This document shows, one piece after another, positions 8,520 through 17,690 of a stretch of 64,000 nt of DNA. The stretch spans positions 2,976,001 to 3,040,000 of the forward strand of contig NZ_JACCBP010000001.1 of the NCBI RefSeq assembly GCF_013408655.1. The letters run 5' to 3'. The DNA is from Pigmentiphaga litoralis. GTDB lineage: Bacteria; Pseudomonadota; Gammaproteobacteria; Burkholderiales; Burkholderiaceae_B. The translations under genes and the position numbers were made by a program. The notes beneath the pieces were generated by a model that did no database searches, was not told the origin of the DNA, and saw only the letters and a program-made list of their open reading frames with translations. Within the stretch, counting starts at the first letter, position 1. Every line of letters begins with the position of its first letter.

Positions 8520-10544
8520 TCAGCGCCATCCGATCAAATGAAGCAATTCCCGCTCCAGCATGAGCGGTTCGCCGTCCAGTGCGGCAGCGATAACGTCGCC
8601 CGCCAAGGCCGACCACGTCAGCCCGCGCGAAGCATAGCCCGTGGCGAGCCAAACGCCCGGTGCACCGGGCCATTCGCCTACGACAGGCAGGCGTCCAGGT
8701 ATCACGGCACGCCATCCGGCCCACCCGCCCAGCCCTTTCAGGTCACGTGTGACAGGGGCGATGGAGGGCAGCAGATGGGTTGCTCGCGCCAAGTTGGCGT
8801 CGGTGCCTTCCAGAGTGGCGCGGGCGGTGGCAACGTCATAGACGTAGGTACTGCCTGTTACACATTGGTCGTCTACCGGAGGCAAAACATAGCCTTCGCC
8901 GGCCACGATGCACCGGGGTGGCGGGCCCCACTCGCTGTTTTTTGCCGGCAAGGTGGTGATCTGGCCGGCGACGGCGAGCTGGTCGTAGAAGCGGGCCGGA
9001 GGCCGCGGCGCGGAGGAAGCCCGGTGCAGAAGTTGCGGCGCGCCGGTGCTGTTGGCAATGATGATGCTTTCCGCTACGGCGAGCACGGCGCCGTTGGCGT
9101 CCAGGGCTTGCCATACCTGGGAGCCGGCAGGTGGCGGAGCGTCTGCGGACTGAGTGCCAGCTTCCGGCCTGATGTCTAGTTGACGTAACGATTCCACCCG
9201 CGCCGTGACGCGGGTGATGCCCGGGTGCGCCAGCAGCCGCTCGCACAACGCCTGCGGCCGAACACGCAGGCCGTCCGGGAAATACAGGCCACCTCGGGGA
9301 ATCGACGTGCCAGCGATACTGGACGCTTCTTGAGCAGTTACCGCCCGCACCCAGTCGGACGGAAAGCCCAGGGCATCCACAGTGGCCTGCAGGTCCGCTT
9401 CCTTGCCCGCAGACTTGGCCAGTTGCAGGGTGCCGGTACGAGCCACGACATCGCCGTCGATCCAGGGCGCCCACCGCGCCAACGCCCGCAAGGCCCCGGC
9501 GCGTGTCAGCCGCGCGCGGGCATTGTCGTCACGCGCGACCAGAGGCGTCAGCGCGGCAGCAAGGTGGCCGACATTGACGACTTCATCGGCTGAGGCCGCA
9601 TTGGCCGCATTGGCCGCATTGGCCGAATCCGCTTCGGCCGAATCCGAACAGTCCGCGCCCGCAGGCGTTGCCCCACCCCCCGCCTCTGGCGCGACCACCG
9701 TCACCCGCCACCCGCGCAACGCCAGCGCATGCGCCACATTGGCGCCCGCTATCCCGGCCCCCACCACCACCGCGTGCCGTTCCCTGAACACCGGCGGCGG
9801 CGTCGATGCATGCCGCGGGACATAACGCGGGGCGTAGGTCGCCACCGTCATCACCCGTTTGTAGCCAAAGCCGGGATGCTTGCGCACCGTGAACCCGGCC
9901 TCGGCCAGGGCGCGGCGCACGTCTCCGGCGCTCGACCAGGTCGCCGCCGTCGCGCCGGGCGCGGCCAGCCTCGCCAGCGCCTTTATCAGCGGCGGCGACC
10001 ACATGTCGGGATTGCGGTCGGGCGAAAACCCGTCCAGGAAAAAGGCGTCGACATGCGCCGTCAGTTGCGGCACCACGTCCAGCGCGTAGCCAAAAGCCAG
10101 CGTCAACGTGAGCGCGCCGCCTTCAAGGTCGATCCGATGCAGCCCGGGCAGCAAGGGCGGCCATTGCGCAATCAAGGTGTCCGCCATGACCCGCAGGTCG
10201 CCTTCCAGCTTGCCCGCTAGCAGCGCCGCCATGTGCTCGCGCGAAAACGGGTGCGCTTCCACCGACACCACGTGCAGCCGCGCCGGCCGGTCCTGATCCG
10301 CCCGCCAGGCCTGCCAGAGCGCCAGGAAATTGAAGCCCAGGCCAAAACCGGTCTCGCACACGGTGAAACGCTCGCGGCCACGCCAGCGTTCGGGCAGGCC
10401 GTTGCCTTGCAGGAACACGTAGTCGGCCTGGGCGATGGGGCCTTGAACCGCGTGATAGACGTCGCGGTACCGTTCGCTGAACGGCACGTTGGCGGACGCG
10501 AAGGCAGGCTGGGAAGGAATCAAGGGGGTGTACACGGGCGCCAT
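8520..10544 (-). CDS. mnmC: bifunctional tRNA mnm5s2U biosynthesis protein MnmC
   Basis: Catalyses the last two steps of mnm5s2U34 formation in tRNA: FAD-dependent removal of the carboxymethyl group of cmnm5s2U, then SAM-dependent methylation. The N-terminal ~240 residues are the methyltransferase (YVFLQGNGLPERW, VCETGFGLGFNFLALWQAW, VDAFFLDGFSPDRNPDMW). A Rossmann FAD domain follows (HAVVVGAGIAGANVAHALAL, then a DAO-type oxidoreductase to GYASRGLTWSALAGDVIAAAL). At 674 residues it has the family's normal length. Between the FAD motif and the oxidoreductase core there is a low-complexity Ala/Asn/Ser insertion encoded by 9-bp repeats at 9595-9621. The gene is divergent from suhB, 87 bp away. 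Identification is firm. Confidence 0.95.
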   Translation of the reverse strand: MAPVYTPLIPSQPAFASANVPFSERYRDVYHAVQGPIAQADYVFLQGNGLPERWRGRERFTVCETGFGLGFNFLALWQAWRADQDRPARLHVVSVEAHPFSREHMAALLAGKLEGDLRVMADTLIAQWPPLLPGLHRIDLEGGALTLTLAFGYALDVVPQLTAHVDAFFLDGFSPDRNPDMWSPPLIKALARLAAPGATAATWSSAGDVRRALAEAGFTVRKHPGFGYKRVMTVATYAPRYVPRHASTPPPVFRERHAVVVGAGIAGANVAHALALRGWRVTVVAPEAGGGATPAGADCSDSAEADSANAANAANAASADEVVNVGHLAAALTPLVARDDNARARLTRAGALRALARWAPWIDGDVVARTGTLQLAKSAGKEADLQATVDALGFPSDWVRAVTAQEASSIAGTSIPRGGLYFPDGLRVRPQALCERLLAHPGITRVTARVESLRQLDIRPEAGTQSADAPPPAGSQVWQALDANGAVLAVAESIIIANSTGAPQLLHRASSAPRPPARFYDQLAVAGQITTLPAKNSEWGPPPRCIVAGEGYVLPPVDDQCVTGSTYVYDVATARATLEGTDANLARATHLLPSIAPVTRDLKGLGGWAGWRAVIPGRLPVVGEWPGAPGVWLATGYASRGLTWSALAGDVIAAALDGEPLMLERELLHLIGWR
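9595..9621. repeat. 9-bp microsatellite inside mnmC (3 units)
   Basis: Three exact copies of GCCGCATTG, each encoding Ala-Asn-Ala on the minus strand, followed by two related GCCGAATCC copies (9622-9630, 9637-9645). It sits in a variable loop of MnmC and is in frame. Confidence 0.8.
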
Positions 10545-10631
10545 GATACCGCTGCAGAGGGTGGGCCCCCGTCACAAAGCCTTCACGTTGTGCCCCTTAC
10601 GCCCTAGTCCGGCCGGACGTAAACTCGAACC

Positions 10632-11498
10632 ATGAGCACACCTACCGCCCCCGCCAAGTCCCCTGCCCTGGATCTTTTTGCCGCGCTTGACGCCGCGGTC
10701 ACGGCCGCCCATGCCGGCGCGGCGGTGCTCCAGGCCTACGCCCACAAACGCGCCGAACTGGTGGTCGACACCAAGGCGCGCAACGACCTGGTGTCGCAGG
10801 CCGACCGGGAGGCCGAGGCGGCCATCATCGACGTGCTAAAGGCCCGCACGCCGCAGTTCGGCATCGTCGCCGAGGAAACCGGCGGCACGCCATCGGGCGT
10901 GGCCAGCTGGTATATCGACCCGCTGGACGGCACGACCAACTTCATCCACTCGATTCCGCATTACGCCGTATCGATCGCCCTGGTCGCCCAGCCCGGCTGC
11001 GCGGTGTGCTTCGGTACGCCCATGACAGAAAGCGGTCCGGTCGTTGCCGTGGTGTACGACCCGGTACGCGAAGAGATGTTCACGGCCGTCCATGGCGTGG
11101 GCGCCTGGCTGAACAGCCACCGCATCCACGTGTCGCGGACGGCGTCGTTCAATGACGCGGTGCTGGGCACCGGCTTTCCCTACAGCGACATGTCGTTCAG
11201 CGAGCACTACATGCCGATGCTGAACGACGCCATCCACCAGACCCAGGGCGTGCGGCGCAACGGCGCGGCCGCGCTCGACCTGGCATGGGTAGCGTGCGGG
11301 CGTTTCGACGGCTTCTGGGAATTGCGGTTGAAGCCGTGGGATGTGGCGGCCGGCACGCTGCTGGTGCGCGAAGCCGGCGGCCAGTGTTTTGATGCGATGG
11401 GCAAGCACCCGTGGCCGATCGATGGCAATGTCGTGTCGGGGAACAACACCGTGGCGCCGGCATTGATGACCATGATCCAGCCGCACCTGCCCAAATGA
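10632..11498 (+). CDS. suhB: inositol monophosphatase family protein SuhB
   Basis: Mg2+-dependent phosphatase of 288 residues. The metal-binding motifs are clear: EETGG at residues 81-85, IDPLDGTTNF at 95-104 and LKPWDVAAGTLLVREAGG near the C-terminus. In proteobacteria SuhB hydrolyses myo-inositol-1-phosphate and also acts with Nus factors in rRNA antitermination; which role dominates here cannot be seen. It is transcribed alone, divergent from mnmC and convergent with pldA, with a shared terminator downstream. Confidence 0.93.
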   Translation: MSTPTAPAKSPALDLFAALDAAVTAAHAGAAVLQAYAHKRAELVVDTKARNDLVSQADREAEAAIIDVLKARTPQFGIVAEETGGTPSGVASWYIDPLDGTTNFIHSIPHYAVSIALVAQPGCAVCFGTPMTESGPVVAVVYDPVREEMFTAVHGVGAWLNSHRIHVSRTASFNDAVLGTGFPYSDMSFSEHYMPMLNDAIHQTQGVRRNGAAALDLAWVACGRFDGFWELRLKPWDVAAGTLLVREAGGQCFDAMGKHPWPIDGNVVSGNNTVAPALMTMIQPHLPK

Positions 11499-11575
11499 TG
11501 GCTGCGGATCCGTGCCTCGCGGGTCCTTCGCGGCAGATCGACGCGGCGCCGGCCAGGCACGGCCACCCGACGTAA

Positions 11576-11600
11576 AAAGAGCCGGCAATGCCGGCTCTTT
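11576..11600. terminator. Bidirectional terminator between suhB and pldA
   Basis: An 11-bp perfect stem AAAGAGCCGGC / GCCGGCTCTTT with a 3-base loop, flanked by A-run and T-run, so it can terminate both suhB (+) and pldA (-). The pldA stop is 31 bases away. Confidence 0.9.
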
Positions 11601-11630
11601 TATAACGATCACGGCGGAATCACCGCCGCA

Positions 11631-12995
11631 TCACCGAACGATCATCAAGCCCACGCGGAACTGCGACCCCGACGCGCGGTTGTAGTCCAGCAGCGTCTCG
11701 CCGTACCCGTTGAAGTACTGCAGGTGCAGGAAGCCGTTGAGGTTGCCCAGGTATTCGCCGCGCAGCGGGTAGGCCACGTCGAACTGCAGCGACCCCCGGC
11801 CATCGCCCCGGCGAATCACGCTCGACACCATCGGGCCATCATCCATCGCCCAGCGGATCTGGTAGTCGGTATGGCCGCGGTAATCGGTAATGTCGGGGTT
11901 GCCTTCGCGCGTCAGGAAGGTCCGCACCTTGGGCGCGAAGCTCAGTGTGCTGCCGTTTTCCAGGCGATAGCGCAGGGCCGGACGGGCGTACAGCGTGTTC
12001 ACCGCCCGGGACAGCGTGCCTTCCTTGCCGTTGGATTCGTGTTCGAAACCGCCGTCAAAGCCCATCGAGAAGCGGCGGCTTTCGGATTCCCAGATGCGGT
12101 CCGACAACCAGAAGAAGCTGGGGCGGTAGCTGCTGTCGCGGAACGGTGCAGATTCTTCGCCCAGGTCCCAGATCGACGTTTGCGTGTAGCCGAAATACAG
12201 GTTGTCCTTGAAGCCGGTGCTTTGGGTGCTGGTGGGCTGGAAGAAGCGGTACTTCAGGCTGATCTGGAATTTGGCGTTCAGGTCGCCGCGGCCGCCCAGG
12301 CTGAAATACACCGGTTCGTTGGACGACAGCGCGCTGCGGAATCGGTCCAGCGTCGAGCTTTCGAAGCTGGAATTGGCGACCGCGTCGGCCGGAGCCGGGC
12401 CCACCGTGGCGTTGCCCGCCACGCCGCCGCTGGCCGCGGACACGCCGCTCAGCACGCCGGAATCGGGCACCACGGCCACGGTCTTGCCGTCCAGCGCCTG
12501 CTTGTCGGCGTCGATGATCGGGCCGACCGCCGGGGTGGACGCGATGGTGCCGCGTTCGGCGGTAGTCGCGTCAAGCGCCAGCAGCACCGGTTCGCCTTCG
12601 ATGTTCACGGCCTGCAGGCCCTTGACCTGTTGCGGCACGGTGGCCGTCCAGGTCACGCGGGAAAAGCGCCCCACCGGCAGTTCGATGGCGGCCACGTCAC
12701 GTTCCAGCCGGGCGCGCGAGCGGATCACGCCGCCTTCGGCGTTACGCCACTGCAGCACCAGTTCACGCGGTGCGACATAGCTCAGGGTGCCATTGCCGTC
12801 GTTGAACAGCATGGCTTCGACCTTGACGGTCTCGCCAGGGCCCGCCTGAAGGCGATCCAGGCGGAAGGTGACCGCCGCGTCCGCCGCCAACGGGGCGCCC
12901 AGCGCCAGCGCCGCCACGGCCGCTGCCGCCGCCATCGGTACGGTCCGACCGCCCGCGGCAAGCCGCTTGTTCAACCTGAAACCCCTGCGCACCAT
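11631..12995 (-). CDS. pldA: outer membrane phospholipase A
   Basis: Hydrolyses acyl chains of phospholipids at the outer membrane. The ATG at 12995 with GAGGA upstream gives 454 residues; an upstream in-frame ATG at 13016 is possible. A signal sequence ends near LAADAAV. The C-terminal ~250 residues form the OMPLA barrel (FGYTQTSIWDLGEESAPF, PSFFWLSDRIWES). The catalytic set is readable: His319 and Ser321 in EHESNGKEG and Asn333 in SRAVN, with the same spacing as H142/S144/N156 of E. coli PldA. The ~200-residue N-terminal extension before the barrel is larger than in E. coli but common in Bordetella-type homologues, by memory. It lies 104 bases downstream of fadD, with a terminator between. 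Confidence 0.92.
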   Translation of the reverse strand: MVRRGFRLNKRLAAGGRTVPMAAAAAVAALALGAPLAADAAVTFRLDRLQAGPGETVKVEAMLFNDGNGTLSYVAPRELVLQWRNAEGGVIRSRARLERDVAAIELPVGRFSRVTWTATVPQQVKGLQAVNIEGEPVLLALDATTAERGTIASTPAVGPIIDADKQALDGKTVAVVPDSGVLSGVSAASGGVAGNATVGPAPADAVANSSFESSTLDRFRSALSSNEPVYFSLGGRGDLNAKFQISLKYRFFQPTSTQSTGFKDNLYFGYTQTSIWDLGEESAPFRDSSYRPSFFWLSDRIWESESRRFSMGFDGGFEHESNGKEGTLSRAVNTLYARPALRYRLENGSTLSFAPKVRTFLTREGNPDITDYRGHTDYQIRWAMDDGPMVSSVIRRGDGRGSLQFDVAYPLRGEYLGNLNGFLHLQYFNGYGETLLDYNRASGSQFRVGLMIVR

Positions 12996-13035
12996 GATGT
13001 CCTCGATTCTGCTCAAACTGCTGCCAAAACAATAA

Positions 13036-13054
13036 GCGCTCCTCGTGGGAGCGC
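13036..13054 (-). terminator. Rho-independent terminator after fadD
   Basis: Perfect 7-bp stem GCGCTCC / GGAGCGC with a 5-base loop. On the minus strand it is followed by TTATTGTTTT. It sits about 46 bases beyond the fadD stop. Confidence 0.7.
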
Positions 13055-13099
13055 CAGCTATTCTAGTGCCGAAAGAAAAACCTGCCGGGCTTAGCTATT

Positions 13100-14794
13100 T
13101 CAAGACGTTTTTTTGTCTGAATCACGCAATTCCCGTCGAAGGATTTTGCCGACGTTGGTTTTGGGCAACTCATCGCGGAACTCCACTTTCCGGGGCCGCT
13201 TATAGCCGGTCAGATGTTCCTTGCAGAAGGCCAGCAGGTCGGTTTCGGTCAGCGCCGGGTCCTTGCGGACCACGAATATCTTGACCACCTCGCCGGAATG
13301 CTCATCGGGCACGCCCACTGCCGCGCATTCGAGCACGCCCGGATGCTGCACGACGACGGCTTCGACCTCGTTCGGATAGACGTTGAAGCCCGACACCAGA
13401 ATCATGTCTTTCTTGCGGTCGACGATGCGCACGTAGCCGCGCTCGTCCATCACGCCAATATCACCGGTCTTGAAAAAGCCGTCGGGCGTCATGGCCTTGG
13501 CGGTTTCGTCGGGCATGTTCCAGTAGCCCGGCATGACCTGCGGACCGCGCAGCGCGATTTCGCCCTGGCTGCCGATCGGCACCGGCTCGCCGGCGTCGTC
13601 CAGCATCAGCACTTCGGTGGACGGCAGCGGCACCCCGATCGTGCCGGTGTACTCGCGCACCGTGACCGGGTTGCAGAAGGCCACCGGCGACGTTTCGGAC
13701 AGGCCATAGCCTTCGCAGATCGGCGTGCCGGTCGCCTTCAGCCAGCGTTCGGCCACCGCCTTTTGCACGGCCATGCCACCGCCCACGCTCACCCGCAGGG
13801 CCGAAAAGTCCAGGCTGGCAAAGTCGGGGTTGTTGGCCAGGGCGTTGAACAGCGTATTGACCGCCGGGAACAGCGTGAAGGGCTGCTTGCGCAGCTCCTT
13901 GATCAGGCCGGGAATGTCGCGCGGATTCGGGATCATCAGGCACAGACCCCCGGCGCGCATGCCCAGCAGGCCGCAGGCCGTCAGTCCGAAGATGTGATAC
14001 AGCGGCAGCGCGCACACAAACACCTGTTGCGAGCCCCGGGTGCCGGGTGCGTTGCGGATCTCGTCATTGAGCAGCCAGGCATCGCACTGCAACACGTTGG
14101 CGACCACGTTCCGGTGCAGCAGCGTTGCGCCCTTGGCCACGCCGGTCGTGCCCCCCGTGTACTGCAGGAAGGCCACGTCGTCGGGGGTGATGGTGACGGG
14201 TTTGAGCCGCAGGCGCGCGCCTTCCGACAAGGCGCGCTTGAACGAGACATGCCTGTCGATCTGCCAGGCCGGCACCAGCTTCTTGATGTGCCGGACGACC
14301 AGGTTGACGATCAGTCCCTTGAAGGGTCCGAGCAGATCGCCCATGGACGCGACCACGACGTGCTTGATGTGGGTGCGCGCAATCACCTTCTGCAGCGTGC
14401 ACGCGAAATTTTCCAGGATGACGATGGCTTCGGCGCCGCTGTCTTTCAGCTGGTGTTCGAGTTCGGGCGCGGTGTACAGCGGGTTGACGTTGACGACCGT
14501 GTAACCGGCGCGCAGCACGGCGGCGATCGCCACCGGGTACTGCAGCACATTGGGCATCATCAGCGCGACCCGGGCGCCGCGCGCCAGGCCCCGCGACTGC
14601 AGCCAGGCGCCCAGTTGCCGCGACAGGCGATCCACCTGCGCGTAGGTCAGCACCTTGTCCATGCAGACGAAGGCCTTGCGCTCGGCGAACTTGGTGAAGG
14701 ACTCCTCCAGCAGATGCGCCAGCGAGGCGTACCGGGTCGGGTCGATCTCGGCAGGAATGCCGGGGGGATATTGCGCGAGCCAGGGTTTATCCAT
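13100..14794 (-). CDS. fadD: long-chain-fatty-acid--CoA ligase
   Basis: ATP-dependent activation of fatty acids to acyl-CoA, usually membrane-associated. At 564 residues it matches FadD length. The start MDKPWLAQYPPGIPAEID is typical of proteobacterial FadD. The AMP-binding P-loop is YTGGTTGVAKGATLLHRN, followed by GYGLSETSP, the FKTGDIGVMDERGYVRIVDR hinge region and the C-terminal PKTNVGKILRRELRD with the catalytic Lys. Phospholipase A is encoded just downstream, so released fatty acids could feed into this enzyme; a terminator between the genes argues against strict co-transcription. No regulator is adjacent. Confidence 0.95.
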   Translation of the reverse strand: MDKPWLAQYPPGIPAEIDPTRYASLAHLLEESFTKFAERKAFVCMDKVLTYAQVDRLSRQLGAWLQSRGLARGARVALMMPNVLQYPVAIAAVLRAGYTVVNVNPLYTAPELEHQLKDSGAEAIVILENFACTLQKVIARTHIKHVVVASMGDLLGPFKGLIVNLVVRHIKKLVPAWQIDRHVSFKRALSEGARLRLKPVTITPDDVAFLQYTGGTTGVAKGATLLHRNVVANVLQCDAWLLNDEIRNAPGTRGSQQVFVCALPLYHIFGLTACGLLGMRAGGLCLMIPNPRDIPGLIKELRKQPFTLFPAVNTLFNALANNPDFASLDFSALRVSVGGGMAVQKAVAERWLKATGTPICEGYGLSETSPVAFCNPVTVREYTGTIGVPLPSTEVLMLDDAGEPVPIGSQGEIALRGPQVMPGYWNMPDETAKAMTPDGFFKTGDIGVMDERGYVRIVDRKKDMILVSGFNVYPNEVEAVVVQHPGVLECAAVGVPDEHSGEVVKIFVVRKDPALTETDLLAFCKEHLTGYKRPRKVEFRDELPKTNVGKILRRELRDSDKKTS

Positions 14795-14913
14795 GAAAAA
14801 GGACTCCTCCGCTTATCGTTGTTGTCGGGACATCGGCACTGGGGCGCAGCATGGGCGCTGCTCATCGTTTCGATGATAGCCCAGGGCGTTTCCGGGCACA
14901 GTGGGGGGTGCCC

Positions 14914-16143
14914 TCACCCGCCGGCCGCCAGGGCGGTCAAGGCGCGTCGCCGGTCGGCCGATGGCAGGTCCGCCAGCGCCTTGACCTCGGCAAAGAACGG
15001 CGCCAGGCTGCCTTGCTGGCATGAGGCGCAGCGGGCGTACAGCACGCGGAAAGCCGGTACCCACTGATGGTAGGTGGCGACCGAGGCAAAGCGGGCATTG
15101 TTGATCTCGCCCGCGAACCAGCCGTCGTAGCCGTTGAATCCCTGCCATGCGTCGCGCTTCAGGGCGTCATACCGCACGCGCAATTCCGCCAGGATGGCGG
15201 CCTTGGCGGCGCGGCGCTCGGCAACCTGGGCGTCCGACAGGCCGACCGGATCGGGGCGGGTCGGCGCCTTGGCGCGTTTGGCGTCGGGGGTGTCTTCACC
15301 ATAGGCTTTTTCCAGCTCACGGCGGGTTTCCAGCAGCAAGGCAATGAACTGCCGCTTGCGCGTGGCAAACGCCGTGTACTGGTCGCGGATCGGTGCGTTG
15401 TCGGGTTGCTGCAGCCACCGCTCGACGCCGATCTCTTCCACCGTGGTGGCGAAGGATTCGTTGAACATGGTGTCGTTGCGGGCGTAGACCGTCTGGTGCG
15501 CCAGCTCGTGGAAGATCAGCCGGGCCACCTCACCCGCCGGATACCGGATGAAGGTATTGACGAGCGGATCGTCGTACCAGCCCAGCGTCGAATAGGCCGG
15601 CACGCCGCCGACCGTGACTTCCCAGCCGCCGGCCTTCAGGTCCTGCGCCGTGGCGCGCGCGGCCGTCTCGCTGTAGTAGCCGCGATAGTCCAGGCAGCCG
15701 ACCACCGGGAAGCAGGACGTTTTCATCCGCAACGACAATTCGGGCGTGGCAAATACGTTCCACACCACGAACGGCCGTTTGACGTCGGCATAGCGGGTGT
15801 AGCTGTCGTTGTCGGGCAGGCCCAGCGACTGGCTCGCGAAGCGGCGCGCCGCCACGGCTTGTTCCAGCCGGCTGCGCAAGTCGGGCGGCGTGGCCGGATC
15901 GGCCAGCACCGCGTCCACCGGACGGGCGGCCTGCAGCAGGGCCGAATGGCCGCCGACGGACTGGGCGTAATAGCCGACCTGCGAGACAACCTGCGAGCCG
16001 ACCTGCGCGCACCCGGCCAGGGCCAGGGTCGCGACAGCCATAGACAGCAGGCGAGCCGCAGGGGACAGGCCCGCAGCGCCGGGCAGGTGCGCGGCGGTCA
16101 GCAGGCGGGCAGCGGTCGGCAGGCGGCGCACGCAAGCGGGCAT
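14914..16143 (-). CDS. putative aminopeptidase lipoprotein (COG4324-type)
   Basis: Predicted secreted metallopeptidase of 409 residues. The N-terminus is Ala/Leu/Arg-rich and degenerate-repetitive (PTAARLLTAAHLPGAAGL) before a lipobox LAGC. The start at 16143 has AGGA upstream; a later ATG at 16047 would leave too short a signal. The zinc motif HELAHQ is at residues 212-217, followed by NESFATTVEEIGVERWL, whose Glu can be the third ligand. DYRGYYSE and GGVPAYSTLGWYDDP further support the predicted-aminopeptidase family (Aminopep, PF10023, named from memory). The substrate is unknown; localisation to the outer-membrane inner face is inferred. It is divergent from the M20 hydrolase, 302 bp apart. 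Confidence 0.8.
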   Translation of the reverse strand: MPACVRRLPTAARLLTAAHLPGAAGLSPAARLLSMAVATLALAGCAQVGSQVVSQVGYYAQSVGGHSALLQAARPVDAVLADPATPPDLRSRLEQAVAARRFASQSLGLPDNDSYTRYADVKRPFVVWNVFATPELSLRMKTSCFPVVGCLDYRGYYSETAARATAQDLKAGGWEVTVGGVPAYSTLGWYDDPLVNTFIRYPAGEVARLIFHELAHQTVYARNDTMFNESFATTVEEIGVERWLQQPDNAPIRDQYTAFATRKRQFIALLLETRRELEKAYGEDTPDAKRAKAPTRPDPVGLSDAQVAERRAAKAAILAELRVRYDALKRDAWQGFNGYDGWFAGEINNARFASVATYHQWVPAFRVLYARCASCQQGSLAPFFAEVKALADLPSADRRRALTALAAGG

Positions 16144-16216
16144 CGGATCGGATCCTGAAAAGTCGGGAGCGCCTAGCGTAGCAGAGGCGCCGCGGCGGCT
16201 CGCCCACCCGCCCAGG

Positions 16217-16288
16217 CAGGCGCTGGCTCAGGCGCTGACTCAGGCGCTGGCTCAGACACTGACTCAGGCGCTGGCTCAGGCGCTGACT
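16217..16288. repeat. 12-bp tandem repeat array A (6 units)
   Basis: Six tandem units of consensus CAGGCGCTGRCT, alternating GGCT and GACT so that the true period is 24 bp; unit 4 has two changes. It fills much of the 302-bp gap between the divergent aminopeptidase and M20 hydrolase genes. The rest of the gap has no gene I can support. Confidence 0.9.
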
Positions 16289-16445
16289 CGGCCCCAGCGG
16301 CACGCCAGGCCCCGCTTTTGGCCGGGTCGCATTCCGCGGGCACATTGGCCATAATGGAAGTTCGTGCACCGTGTGGACCTGGGCACACCGGCCGGTCAGG
16401 CTGGCACTGCCCTTCCCCGCCGCTGCACGCGCCTGGAGGCCCGCC

Positions 16446-17690
16446 ATGAATCTGCTCGAACCCATCATCCAATTTCAGCAAGAACTGAAAGCCATCCGCC
16501 GCGACATCCACGCGCATCCCGAACTGTCGTTCGAAGAAGTCCGCACTGCCGACGTCGTTGCCCGGCAGCTCGAAGCCTGGGGCATTCCGGTTGAACGGGG
16601 CCTGGCCACCACGGGCGTGGTCGGCATCGTCAAGGGGACCCGTAGCGGCAACGGTGGCGCGATCGGCCTGCGCGCCGACATGGACGCCCTGCCGATGCAG
16701 GAGCGCAATACCTTCGACCACGCCAGCCGCCACGAAGGAAAAATGCACGCCTGCGGGCACGACGGCCATACCGCCATGCTGCTGGGCGCGGCCCGTCACC
16801 TGGCGGCCAATCGCGACTTTGCCGGCACGGTCTACCTGATCTTCCAACCGGCCGAAGAAGGCGGCGGCGGCGCGCGTTGCATGATGGACGATGGCCTGTT
16901 TACCCGCTTTCCGATGGACGCCGTGTTCGGCATGCACAACTGGCCCGGCATTCCGGTCGGCCAGTTCGCGGTTACGCCCGGCCCGATGATGGCGTCCAGC
17001 AACGAATTCGAGATCACCGTGAACGGCAAGGGCGCGCACGCCGCGCTGCCACATCTGGGGGTCGATCCGATCATGGTGGCGGTGCAGATCGCGCAGTCGC
17101 TGCAGACCATCATGACGCGCAACAAGAAGCCGATCGACGCGGCCGTGATCAGCATCACGCAGATCCATTCGGGCAGCGCAACCAACATCGTGCCGAACGA
17201 TGCCGTGCTGCGCGGAACGGTGCGCACCTTCTCGATGGACGTACTGGACATGATCGAGGCGCGCATGCGGGCGATCGCCACGCACACGGCCGAGGCATTT
17301 GGGGCGACCGTGGACATGGTGTTCGATCGCAACTATCCACCGCTGATCAACCACCCCAAGGAAACGGCGTTTGCCGCCAAGGTGCTGGCGGCGCTGGTGG
17401 GGCCGGACAAGGTCAACGCCGAGTGCGAACCGACCATGGGCGCCGAAGACTTTGCGTTCATGCTGCAGGAAAAGCCGGGCTGCTATGTGTTCATCGGCAA
17501 TGGCGAAGGCGACCATCGCGACGCCGGCCATGGGCTGGGTCCGTGCACCCTGCACAACGGCAGCTATGACTTCAATGATGACCTGCTGCCGCTGGGGGCG
17601 ACGTACTGGGTGAACCTGGTGCACCAGTGGTTCAGTGCGCATGCCGGGGCAGTGGCCGAGACGGCCGAGACCGTGGAAGCTGGCCGCTGA
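16446..17690 (+). CDS. M20 family amidohydrolase (hippurate hydrolase-like)
   Basis: Zinc amidohydrolase of 414 residues, cytoplasmic. The ATG at 16446 has GGAGG 7 bases upstream, so the longer frame from 16371 is rejected. The family motifs are in order: RRDIHAHPELSFEEVRTA, GLRADMDALPMQE, GKMHACGHDGHTAMLLGAA, FQPAEEGGGGARCMMDDG, and the C-terminal EPTMGAEDFAFMLQEKPG with its metal-ligand region. These are standard for hippurate hydrolase and N-acyl-amino-acid amidohydrolases of the AbgB/HipO group. The exact substrate is not determinable. The stop codon lies within the first unit of a 12-bp repeat array, and a related array lies upstream. Confidence 0.9.
   Translation: MNLLEPIIQFQQELKAIRRDIHAHPELSFEEVRTADVVARQLEAWGIPVERGLATTGVVGIVKGTRSGNGGAIGLRADMDALPMQERNTFDHASRHEGKMHACGHDGHTAMLLGAARHLAANRDFAGTVYLIFQPAEEGGGGARCMMDDGLFTRFPMDAVFGMHNWPGIPVGQFAVTPGPMMASSNEFEITVNGKGAHAALPHLGVDPIMVAVQIAQSLQTIMTRNKKPIDAAVISITQIHSGSATNIVPNDAVLRGTVRTFSMDVLDMIEARMRAIATHTAEAFGATVDMVFDRNYPPLINHPKETAFAAKVLAALVGPDKVNAECEPTMGAEDFAFMLQEKPGCYVFIGNGEGDHRDAGHGLGPCTLHNGSYDFNDDLLPLGATYWVNLVHQWFSAHAGAVAETAETVEAGR

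Noticed and set aside
13214..15067. 617-residue open frame on the plus strand
   Set aside because: Antisense to fadD, whose minus-strand motifs are unmistakable; the frame stays open because of GC-rich codon use. The product has no recognisable domain.
16173..17642. 489-residue minus-strand frame with a Pro/Glu-rich end
   Set aside because: Antisense to the M20 hydrolase and array A; the C-terminal EPAPESAPEPAP-like sequence is only the repeat translated.
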